DNA of 64,000 bases. Origin: Larix kaempferi. Lineage: Eukaryota; Streptophyta; Pinopsida; Pinales; Pinaceae. Below the pieces are notes generated by a model. The model did not search any database. It saw nothing but the letters and a program-made list of their open reading frames with translations, and was not told the DNA's origin. The number at the start of each line of letters is the position of its first letter. Within the stretch, counting starts at the first letter, position 1. Below, piece by piece: positions 46,645 to 56,507 of this stretch. The translations under genes and the position numbers were made by a program. The stretch is from contig BSBM01000440.1 in NCBI GenBank assembly GCA_027924585.1, positions 10,534,001 to 10,598,000 on the forward strand, in the 5' to 3' direction.

Positions 46645-47772
46645 GTGGTTTCCTCCACATCCCCAACACAGAAGTGGTCCCTTTGATGCTTTTCTGCTAC
46701 CACAGCTGGTTTAAATCCACTCCTTGCTTGTTGTCCCTATGGAAAAGTTCTGGGCTGATTTCTGAATGGTGGCTTGAACCCACTTTTCTTTTGTTCAAAC
46801 CTTCCTTTGGGATTTCCTTTCCATGTTGGCTAAACCTTTGTTTTCCTTTACTCTTCTCATAGCAATGCAGTGCCATCCTTATGGCTTCACCAAGGCTTGG
46901 TGGATTGACAAACTCAATCCTATCTCTAAAATTCTGAGGTAGACTACCAAGGAAACATTGGATCTTTAATCTTTCATCCTTGATGTAATCTACATATCTC
47001 AACAACTCCAAAAACTTGTGGACATGCTCTTCCATTGAATTTTGTCCCAATATGAGTTCATTGAACTCTTTCCTCTTGTTATCATAATACCTACTTGATA
47101 GGTATTTCTCCTTGAAGTACCTTTTAAACCGCTCCCACCTAATCCTTCTTTCACTGATTCTTTTCACTTGCATGAGGTGCTCCCACCAAATTGAAGCTCT
47201 GCCACTTATATTGTAAATGGAAACTTGAGCCTTTTTTTTTTTGAATAATCATACATTCTGAAATAATTCTTCATTCCAAGAAGCCATGCCTCTGCCTCTT
47301 GACCTATCTTTCCTTCTCCATCAAATGTGGGAGGAATTTATTTCCTAAATTCTCCTTGTGGCCAGATCCCTATGAATTTATTTCTTCTCTCACATCTGCT
47401 GGAAGTATGTCTTGGGATTCTTTGAGAACCTTTGGAGTCATCTGACCTGCTAGAAAGGGACCTTGAGGAGGGTGTTCTGTGCTTTCTACTCACAGAACTC
47501 CTTCTAGGGATTGGAGTACTCTTCCTATTATTACCTCTAGAATGACTACTTGCATCTCTTTCTTCTATGCCCACATTGCTCGGGTTAGACCCAAGGTTCA
47601 TCCTCTGATGCATATCAGTGAGGCTCTGCAAGATGGCAACATTGAGCTGGTGTTTCTCTTCCCTAGCCTTCATTAATCTCTCATTGAATCTCACCATGGT
47701 TTCAACTAAGTTCGGGGGAGTTATTTTCTCCCTTCTTCCAATGGACTTGATTTTAGTATGTGATTCTTGCAC
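46645..47772 (-). pseudogene. gag, chromovirus 2
   Basis: The N-terminal piece 47772-47338 has SIGRREKITPPNLVETMVRF, then an Arg/Ser-rich segment. The capsid piece 47173-46697 has RRIRWERFKRYFKEKYLSSR, KRKEFNELILGQNSMEEHVH, LRYVDYIKDERLKIQCFLGS and LGEAIRMALHCYEKSKGKQ. The zinc knuckle near 46650-46670 reads CWGCGGNHMLRYFPH, where the last Cys is Phe. A gap with stops (47174-47337) separates the two pieces. The 5' end of the leader lies beyond element 3, at 60663-60903. Confidence 0.83.
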
Positions 47773-47858
47773 ATTTTATCCTAGAATGTCGTCCTCCTAC
47801 TCATACGGATCCTAGGCATCGTTAATGGTCACCATTTCCTACTTTCATGTACCCTGCC

Positions 47859-47863
47859 CCTGC
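47859..47863. repeat. Target-site duplication, left copy (gypsy element 3)
   Basis: CCTGC, matching CCTGT at 60663-60667 with one transition. Confidence 0.65.
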
Positions 47864-48334
47864 TATTGGGTGCAGCCCAAGTGGAAGAAGTTTTGATGAA
47901 GAAAGTACAAGTTAGGCGATACCTAACATCGACCAGTTTTGGAAGAAGCAACTCCGCAATTCCTGGGAGCAGGGTATGGAGCGAAGCGAAGTGGCAGGAA
48001 AGGATTTGTTCCCTTAGTAAAGGCAAAGTACTAAGGACCATCGAGGTAGTTGGAGTAGTTATGAATGAAGTGGTGGACTATCAACTATAGAAGCAAAGAG
48101 TAAAGAAGCGGAATGGTGTAAAGGGAATGCCACTGTAGTGTCAAAGCTGTGCGGTTAGAATTGTGACTATCAGAGAAGCATCAGAGCCAGAGGAAGCGGC
48201 ACAAAAGGACAACAGAGATCCATTGAAGTAAAGACAAAGCGTGGTCAAAAGAAGAACCATGACATTTTTGGCTTTAAGGGTACTATGGGGGTTAGCCCAT
48301 AGTTAATGTAAATATTTGACCTTCAGGAACAGTC

Positions 48335-48343
48335 TATATAAAG
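48335..48343 (+). promoter_or_regulatory. TATA box in LTR of gypsy element 3
   Basis: TATATAAAG in context CAGTCTATATAAAGGG. The 3' LTR has TATATAAAT at 59831. It probably directs element transcription starting some 25-35 bp downstream. Confidence 0.6.
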
Positions 48344-48419
48344 GGAAATTTTGTATAAGGAGGGGTTATATTTTGAGAGATAATATCAAGATCTTGTTAG
48401 AGTCTGGTCGATTGTTAGC

Positions 48420-48595
48420 TCTATGCTAAGAGAGATCTGAGGAAAAAGACTGTAGCTGTGTGCACAAAGATATATTGGAGAAACGACTCTGCAGCTGTGT
48501 GTGTAGAGATCTATTGTAGAGAAGAGTCTATAGCTGAGTGCGCATAGATCTATTGTAGATAAGAGTCTACAACTGAGTGTGCAGACTAGAACCGT
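48420..48595 (+). repeat. 45-bp tandem repeats in LTR of gypsy element 3
   Basis: The unit contains GCAGCTGTGTGTG...AGATCTATTGTAGAGAAGA and recurs about four times with variation. The same array is at about 59930-60095 in the 3' LTR. Confidence 0.75.
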
Positions 48596-49148
48596 TAACC
48601 CCTTCCAAGAAATATAAGAATAGTTCCTGTGGACATAGCTCCCATCTAGGGGGTAAACCACATAAATACTTGTGTTATGTGTTTGAATATTTGTTAGTAT
48701 TGAATGTTCATGAATGTCTATTCTTATATATGTGTTTTCATATGAATGTGAATGAGAATGATATGATAAGTAGTGGAACATGCTTGTATGAACATTGCGA
48801 AGTTGTGTTAATTTTTGAAATTGTGAAGTAACAAGGATTCAACGAAGTCTATAGGTTGTTGAGAAATGCGAAGTGTGTAGTTACCTATTGATAATACCCG
48901 TTAAGTAATGTTGAGAACTATGCGCATATCAAGCTCGCATAACATAACTGTGCGTCACCATGTTGCAGAAACCTGATTCTGTAACCACCCATCTTCGCTT
49001 CAGGTGAGACTTCATCCTGCTCGCAGGTTGATGCCGAAAAGGCCATTGAAGGGGATTTTGTTGGGTATAAAGAAAGGGAACTACACAGAACCTGGGTGAT
49101 CCCCATAGAAAGCAAAGGAAATCCAAGGTGTTGATAGTAACCAATAAA

Positions 49149-49165
49149 TGGTTCCATTGTCGCGC
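49149..49165 (+). promoter_or_regulatory. Possible primer-binding site, tRNA-Asp type
   Basis: TGGTTCCATTGTCGCGC starts two bases after the LTR and matches the tRNA-Asp type PBS (TGGCGCCGTTGCC...) at about 11 of 17 bases, mostly with transitions. A second related copy (GTTCCATTGTCGTGATATAA) lies 80 bp downstream at 49231. Confidence 0.45.
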
Positions 49166-49263
49166 TAAGAACTGGCGATATGCGATGTTGTTATGTTATG
49201 AGAATGTGAAGAAGGAAAAGCAATAAACAAGTTCCATTGTCGTGATATAATTGGTCATATGTT

Positions 49264-49572
49264 ATGTGGTATCCAAAAAAGATAGAAATACAGAAATGGG
49301 CAAGTCAGACAAAACTTGAGTTTGCAAAGAAAGAGAACAGAAATCCGTGTTTCACCACAGAACAATGGTTGGAGAGGTATATATTCATTGAACTACATCA
49401 AAGTTTCTTTGCATCTTTTTCTACTGAGTTGCATAAATGGATATCGAGCATAGCAGAACGAAATTTTTTTTTCCAGGGTGGAGAACCTACAGTTTGGAAT
49501 CCAGAGCTGATTCAAAGGCTTAAAGGCATTGACAACCAAATTTCCAAAGCAGTAGAATTTTTGGTTGGATAG
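49264..49572 (+). CDS. Small leader ORF before gag, unknown
   Basis: An intact 102-codon frame with ordinary composition (QTKLEFAKKENRNPCFTTEQ, ELHKWISSIAERNFFFQGGE, NPELIQRLKGIDNQISKAVE). It is in the same frame as gag, but six stops in the next 48 codons suggest that a non-coding gap lies between. I do not recognise it. It may be an N-terminal extension of gag or an independent leader peptide. Confidence 0.4.
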   Translation: MWYPKKIEIQKWASQTKLEFAKKENRNPCFTTEQWLERYIFIELHQSFFASFSTELHKWISSIAERNFFFQGGEPTVWNPELIQRLKGIDNQISKAVEFLVG

Positions 49573-49713
49573 CTTACTGGAAGGCTATGTTACATAATTT
49601 GATGTGGACACGTTGAAGTCCTACAACGCAATAGAAGGAGATTTATTCCAAGGATTTAGAGGTAAGTAACTGAAAAACCTCAGTTTATACATTAAAATGT
49701 TACTTGCTGAAAA

Positions 49714-51435
49714 ATGAGTCTTAAGAATGTAATCATATTCAGAGGGTTTGATTCTGTAATTTTTAGTAACATAGATAGTGACACAGACAAAGACATTGGT
49801 AATTTGAGAAGTGGAAAGAGATATAAAGTTAAAACTAGAACGAGGTTTTGTGAAGCCAAACCTCGCACATTCCTAGAAACAGACTTAAGAAATAATAGAA
49901 ACTCATAGTAGGTTGAGTTTGATACCGAAACAAAACCTATATGCATTGGTTATCATCCTATTACTCCGCAGAAACCCATAGTTGAGGATACAAATATTAC
50001 TAGTTCACATAACACTGGTAGTAGTAATACTGCAAGAGCAAGTATTCAAAATCAGTCAAGTAGTGGTATACCTTCATCATTTCATAACACTACACCTCTT
50101 AGAAGAAGAATGGCAAATGACATTAAAATACCTATTTTTAAAGGAACTGGCCTAGAAGACCTAGAGAAACATTGGTCTCTCTATGAAGCCATATGCAACG
50201 TTAAGAAAGTACAGGATGATGCTATAAAACAAGCTCAGTTAGTTACCACATTTAGAGAAAGATCTCTAACATGGTTCATGAAGTATTCTGTTGGATAGAA
50301 TAGATCGCTAGTTGATATCAAAACTGTGCTTATTAGAGAATTTAAGAAACCTAAGTCAGAATCTCAGTGCATCACAGAGCTAAAAGAAATCAGACATAAA
50401 CCTAATGAGATAGTGTGGGAGTTTGATCAAAAGTTCAAGGCATTATTAGATCAAGTTAGCTTTGAAATAACACTGTAACAACATCAAGAATGGTTCATAG
50501 CTGCGTTGTTTCCCCATATTAGATTACCGTTGATGCAACATAAGGTAACCTCGCAAACATAAGCATTATAAATTGCGATGAAACTAGAAGCCTCACCCAT
50601 AGGAGAAACTAGTACAGGTATGGTACAGATACAAACATAGTTATCCAATTTGACATTACAGCTACAAGATATGAAGAAAGGAAAATAAAAAGGAGAAGAG
50701 GTTTGGTGCACAAAATGTAAAGGAGAGGAACATGCCAAGGAGCATTGTCCTATATTCAAAGACTACATCACTAGTGGAGCACCAAACCCATTGAATCAAC
50801 ATCAATGACCATGGTGTGAGATTTGTCGATGTAGAGGACATCGCCCATAAGACTATTACCTGCTTCAGAAACATGTATAGACACCAAAGAACTTGTATTG
50901 CACATTCTGCAAGTTAGTTGGACATGGCGATACCAACTGCAGAACTTATGATCTCATGATAGAAAGAAAGCATGATGTCTACAGATGCCAAGGAGAAACA
51001 CCGCATAATAATGAAAATGCATAGTATGACCAAGGCACATATAGAGGACGTGTTGGATATAGAGGAAGAGGGCGCAACACTGTTCAAGGACGAAGAAGAG
51101 GTCATATTGTATGCTATAACTGCGCTCAACTAGGTTATTTAGCAAGATACTGTTAGAACCCATGCACTACTTGTAAGTATTGTAAGTAATTTAACTATGT
51201 CATTGAAGCATGTCCCATTTTTCAAGGAAAAATGCAAGAGAAAAGACCAGGAGGACATAACCAAAACATATAGATGATCACAACTGAGAAAATAAATGAA
51301 TATCGCAACATTCATGTTGTGATGCGAAGTGGAGCCGTGACAGGAGACAATAGGAAAAACGAAGCTTCGACTTCCGAAGATCACTTAAACAGACCAAATC
51401 CTACTGATGGGCCTTGGGTAAGAAAATAAACTGGA
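49714..51435 (+). pseudogene. gag with five zinc-knuckle motifs, gypsy element 3
   Basis: One frame throughout, with stops of the CAA/CAG/CGA/TGG-derived kind. MANDIKIPIFKGTGLEDLEK (50110) and TTFRERSLTWFMKYSVG open the capsid; FKKPKSESQCITELKEIRHK and EFDQKFKALLDQVSF follow. Knuckles: CTKCKGEEHAKEHC (intact, C-x2-C-x4-H-x4-C); CEICRCRGHRPYDY (last Cys is Tyr); CTFCKLVGHGDTNC (intact); CYNCAQLGYLARYC (His is Tyr); and a fifth, CKYCK-stop-FNYVIEAC (His is Tyr). Between the third and fourth lies an Arg/Gly-rich linker (GRVGYRGRGRN). Five knuckles in series is high for a plant gypsy gag. Confidence 0.75.
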
Positions 51436-52113
51436 AAAATGCTTGCATTTCACCCTGACCTAGAGAAAAACGCATTCATGGAAGCAAGAAAAAGCGTTCA
51501 GAACGTGGAACCTTCGACCACAAGGACCCAATTGCGAAGTGATCAGACACTGATACTGGATGTGTTGATATCGTATGATGGATCGCGAACTTCGCCAGAA
51601 CAACTAAGTTCTATCATGCAGTTCTTACAGAGTTGCATAAAGTTGCTAAGACATGGAAACTCTTTAAGGGAATTACAAAACCTATTGGGAAATTACGAAC
51701 AACATAATATAGTGAATGATGCACATAGGGTAGTTCATCATATCAAGAACCATAGAAGGATAGGGAGAGAAACGAGGCTAAATGCACAGATCATATATTT
51801 TGAAATGGACTAGGTCATTCTCGACCTAGGGTCAGAGGTGAATGTCCTGACAAAACAAGCATGGGAACAAATGGGAAATCCAAAGTTATCTTGGTCTCCT
51901 ATATAGTTGAGGTTAGCTAATCAGCAAAAGGTTATACCCTTTGGGATATTATCAAGTGTTCTTGTAGACATTGATGGAGTACGAAGTAAAGTAGACTTCG
52001 AGGTTATCGAGATCAGAGATGACAACAATCTTTATCCTGCATTATTGGGGATTGAATACGCAATAGACAATCTTGCAATAATCAATCTTAAGAAAAAACC
52101 AATGATATTTTAA
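51436..52113 (+). pseudogene. Linker and protease, gypsy element 3
   Basis: Continues the gag frame: MLAFHPDLEKNAFMEARKSV and RTSPEQLSSIMQFLQSCIKL, then a TAG after YFEMD and the protease motif VILDLGSEVNVLTKQAWEQM (Asp-Leu-Gly). LRLANQQKVIPFGILSSVLV and YPALLGIEYAIDNLAIINLK are the expected distal protease segments. It ends with a TAA at 52111-52113. Confidence 0.72.
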
Positions 52114-52384
52114 AGACCAGATATTAGGGTCATCGCACCTTTGGATCCTTCACAAACCTAGATATATCGAACCAGTTCGAGAAGAGTGTAGAGCTCAAGA
52201 AATTGATAATATCTACAAGATGACAGTGAATCGGGCAAATTACACTAATCCCGCGGATGATGGAACATTGAGCTGGAGATGCGACAGTTCTTGCATATCA
52301 GAATTAGACGCATGAAGCGAGAACTGGTAGAGACGAATGCATGAAATAGCAACAAGACAATGTGCGAAGATAACAAAGTCACTA

Positions 52385-53075
52385 CATTGGATTGGAACAG
52401 AGGTAAGTCCAATTCCTACTTATGATTGTTTAGGAAATATACATGCATTTATTCATGAATATATAGTATCAGTTCCATGAGAACATAAATTAGCCGCTCT
52501 AGATATAGCACTGCGAGCTACACCTGCTAGATGGTGGGATGCACATAAAGAGAACCTGAACACATGGGAGGAATGTAAGCACATGATGGAAATCAGATTT
52601 GCAGGGCATAATGACATAGAACAAGAAAAATACAATGGATAGACTAATCCCATAGATCATATAGAAATTTGCTTGAAAGCTTGGATACATACACCTAATA
52701 AATAATGGGTTCACATGTTTGTACACACATTGGATCAAATACCAAAGAATTGGTATACAGAAGCAGAACTTCGCAGAGGCACAGCAGATTGACACATATT
52801 GATAACTGACGTTCAATCCACTTTCAGTTTTGAGGATGATAATCCGAGTATCAGTGAGGCTCTGCAGGTCATTAAAAAGAAGATATTCAATGATACCCTG
52901 TTACCAATATATAAAAAACCAGATTCGGCAATATAGTTTGAGCATTCCCTTGAATGTTATAACTCCACGTTAGACGAAGAGGAAGATGAAGATCCTCACG
53001 ATGTGCATATACATGAGTCAGAAGGAAAACACGATGTTGAAGGACCTGATTTAGAAATTCTACACTCTGAGTAAT
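52385..53075 (+). pseudogene. Second capsid-like domain and acidic linker, gypsy element 3
   Basis: In a frame shifted from the protease: PIPTYDCLGNIHAFIHEY, LAALDIALRATPARWWDAHK, LNTWEECKHMMEIRFAG, WVHMFVHTLDQIPKNWYTEA, ISEALQVIKKKIF. The TPARWW...HK...TW pattern is that of retrotransposon gag capsids. It lies after protease and before RT, so the element has two capsid-like regions. A strongly acidic run follows (TLDEEEDEDPHDVHIHESEG). Stops: TAG, TAA, TGA, TAG, TAA, each one transition from sense. Similar polyproteins exist in land-plant gypsy elements as far as I recall. Confidence 0.6.
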
Positions 53076-53078
53076 ATC

Positions 53079-54543
53079 ATGAAGACCAGAAAGATCAATA
53101 TTGGTACTAAGAATGAACCAAAATTTGCTTCTATTGGGGATTACTGGGATGAAGAAACAATAGGACAAATTGCATTCCTACTACGTGAATATCAAGATTT
53201 ATTTCCTACCAAGTTTTCTGAAATGAAAGGCATTTTAGGTGACTTGGGAGTTATGAAAATACCTCTCAAGCCTGATGAAATCCTATTAAGAAAATACTTT
53301 ACAGATTGAATCGCAGATATAAAGAACGGGTGAAGGAAGAAATTGATAAGATGCTTGACGCAAGAATTATTGAACCAACAGAAGAATCAGAATGGATAAG
53401 TCTTATGGTAATTCAGGATAAAAATCTAAAGGTGAAATTGGAATCTATGTGGACCTCAGGAAATTGAATGATGCATCTCTACATGACCCATTTCCTACTC
53501 CATTCATGGATGAAGTGTTAGATAACCTAGGTGGACAAGAGGCATACTCTTTCACTGATGGATTTTCTGGATATTATCAGATCAGAATTGCTATAGAAGA
53601 TACACATAAGACCACATTTTATACTGAATGGGTATCATATGAGTACACTGTTATAACATTTGGATTGAAGAATGCACTTGCTATCTTTTCAAGAGTTGTT
53701 GTAGCTGCATTTAAGGATTATATTCATAAGTTCTTAAAAGTCTATTTTGATGACTATACAGTATTCGACCTTTTGAAGAATCATTATGTGAACTTAAGAA
53801 TGATGTTAGCAAAGTGTAGACACTACCCGATTTCATTGAACCCGAAAAAGAGTGTCTTCTGTGTTCCCTATGGTATTATATTGGGACACATAGTATGTAA
53901 CCATGGATTGATGGTTGACCCATCAAAGATCGCAACCATTGTAAATCTTCCAGCACCTAACTCTGTGAAGCAGTTACGCACTACATTGGGGCATACAGGA
54001 TGCTATAGAAAATTCATCAAAGGATATGCACAGATCACTGCACCTATGAAGAAATTATTAAAGAAAGAAGCAAAGTACAACTGGACTGAATATTTCCAAA
54101 AATGATTGGACACATTGAAAGAGAAAATGGTTACGACACCTATTCTAGTCTTTCCTAATTGGAATAAACCATTCCATGTACACATAGATGCTTCATCCAT
54201 AGCACTTGGCATTGTAATAGCTCAACCAGGTGAGGGAGGCATTGATCATCCCATTTCATTTTCAAGCAGAAAGTTATCTTCAACAGAAAATAATTATACC
54301 ATGAAAGAAAGGGAAGGATTAGCTATAGTATACACATTGCAGAAGTTGAGACACTATCTGCTAGGTTCACATTTATGCATGCTTACTAACCATTCAACTT
54401 TGAAGTACTTGGTCAACAAACTAGTGTTAGGGGGAAGAATATGCAGATGGTTGTTACTGTTTTAGGAATATGATTTTGAAATGATTGTGAAACCAGGAAG
54501 ATTGAATGTAGGACCTGACCATCTTTCACGCATAAATTCATGC
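53079..54543 (+). pseudogene. Reverse transcriptase-RNase H, gypsy element 3
   Basis: KFASIGDYWDEETIGQIAFL and LREYQDLFPTKFSEMKGILG lead in. Frameshifts near 53285 and 53428 bracket YKERVKEEIDKMLDARIIEP. Then MDLRKLNDASLHDPFPTPFM, AYSFTDGFSGYYQIRIAIED (catalytic Asp kept) and FLKVYFDDYTVFDLLKNH (both catalytic Asp kept). The frame is open to 54105, where a TGA replaces the expected Trp/Arg. RNase H: FHVHIDASSIALGIVIAQPG, KEREGLAIVYTLQKLRHYLL, then CMLTNHSTLKYL, where the third catalytic Asp is Asn, and GPDHLSRINS. Confidence 0.87.
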
Positions 54544-54699
54544 GAAGAACCGAGTAATATGGAGGATAGTCTACTAGATGCGCATTTATTTTATATCCAT
54601 ATGATGACTACTTCAAAGATATCATAGAATTTATGACTACATGATTAGCGTCTACAGAGTTTACTACGCAGCAGAAAAAATAATTAGTTGTAAGAGCAG

Positions 54700-55880
54700 C
54701 TGACTTATCTCTAATTGTTGGACAATTGTATAAATTAGGACCAGATGAAGTATTGAGAATATGTGTACTAGAGCATGAAATACCTAGTATACTGGTCGAA
54801 GCACATTCAGGTGTATCTAGAGGACACTACGCAGGAAGAAAACTGGGCATAAAATTTTGAGATCAGGACTATGGTGGCCTACGATGCACAAAGACTCAAA
54901 AGAACATTTCCAAAAGTGTGATGTATTCCAAAGAACAGGAAATCCATCTCGTCAAGATGAGATGCCATTGATGCCACAACTGACACTTCAAGCCTTTGAT
55001 AAATGGGCTATTGAATTCGTGGGACCTATTAACCCACTAGGAAAGCGAACTGGCTCAAGGTATATCATCAAAGCTACAAATTATTTGACGAGATGGGCAG
55101 AGGAAAAACCAGTAAAGGACCTTAGCGCAATTACCTCCACACAATTCATTTTTGAGAATATTTTGAAAATATTTGGATGTCCAAAGATTTTAATGAGTGA
55201 CCAGGGAACCCATTTCCTGAATATAACTATTGCATCCTTGACAGAAGAATTCCAGATCTACCATTAGAAGAGCACACCATATCATCCACAAGCTAATGGC
55301 ATTGTAGAAGCCTTTAACAAATTCTTGGAGAATGCATTAATGAAAGTATGCAACACACACTGGGATGATTGGGATATCAAAATATCAACAATATTATGGG
55401 CATATATAACAAATTGTAAGAAGTTGATAGGTCATACACCTTTCAAATTAGCATATGGACATGAAGCTGTCATGCCCATGGAATACATAGTACCAAGTTT
55501 GAGCATTGCAGCATTTACAGATATGGAAGATGATTAGACAATGCAAGAAAGACTACTACACTTAGTTGGATTGGAGGAATATTGCTTCATTGTAGGTTTT
55601 CACCAACAAGTGTAGAAAGAAAGAGAAAATTATGGCATCATAGACACATCAAGAATAAAATTTTCCAGGTAGGATACCTTGTCCTCCTCTACGATAGCAA
55701 ATTTATGAAATTTCCTGGAAAATTCAAAATGAATTGGTTAGTACCATACATTGTTAAGCACACCACTAGTGGTGGCGCAATTTAGTTAGCCACACTACTT
55801 GGAGAAAATTTGAAAGGAATTGTTAATGGGAGTAGATTAAAGCCTTACATGGATGGCCCTACTTTTCCAGGTATTATTTA
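54700..55880 (+). pseudogene. Integrase, gypsy element 3
   Basis: The zinc region [16 protein letters not shown] and [13 protein letters not shown] have the second Cys as Phe, with a frameshift near 54858. The core [17 protein letters not shown] has Glu in place of the usual catalytic Asp; [17 protein letters not shown] (second Asp) and, past a TAG at about 55265, STPYHPQANGIVEAFNKFLE (catalytic Glu) follow. The tail reads FKLAYGHEAVMPMEYIVPSL, KIFQVGYLVLLYDSKFMKFP and GIVNGSRLKPYMDGPTFPG. No chromodomain follows, which separates it from elements 1 and 2. Confidence 0.87.
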
Positions 55881-56507
55881 AGCAACGCAAGACAATTTTA
55901 AGTGTCAAGTGCAGTTGAAATTGGACACTAAAAATAAAAGAATAAGAGTCTGCACATAGTTTTGGTAAAATGCGAAGTTTTCACAAAAATGAAGGATGTG
56001 ATGCGAAGCACACATAGCAAGTTGAGTTGCGAAGTAAAAGAGGAATCGCGTTGCGAATTTAAATTTAAGCAAAGGAAAATGCGCAGTAAACCTCACAATT
56101 CACATGACCACTAGCGAAGTAAAGGAAAACTAGCAATTACAATTTTTTATCGAAAAGTAGTCGTTATATAGTACTTTCATAAACCATATGTTTCCACAAT
56201 TAAGGCATATTCATCCGTTGAAGACACATTCAATGAAGGGAAAGGACCAATATCTAAGCAATATTTGACCAATGGACATAGAATTTAATGCTAAGTTAGC
56301 CGTTTTTGGGCACGCCTTAGTGCTGAGGTGCCTATAAATAGTAAAGATTGTTTACTTACTGGTTTTACCGTCAATGTTAATTTTCATTGCCTATAATTTC
56401 CAAGTTTTTACCAGTTGAAAGCAATCGTTGTCTGAAATTATATGTATGAGAAGTCGACCTTAGACGAAATATTGAGTGAATTCTGACATTCTAGTTTGGA
56501 AGGAGTC

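Larger units (their letters stand above)
47864..49146 (+). repeat. 5' LTR of gypsy element 3 (1283 bp)
   Basis: Starts TATTGGG (the 3' LTR has TGTTGGG) and ends AACCAATA (the 3' LTR has AACCAACA), so both TG and CA ends have one transition. It contains a TATA box (48335) and four or five 45-bp repeats (about 48420-48590). Confidence 0.87.

Noticed and set aside
48386-48781. 131-codon minus-strand frame with repeated CALSYRLFSTIDL-type peptides
   Set aside because: It lies in the LTR of element 3, antisense to the 45-bp repeats; no support as a gene.
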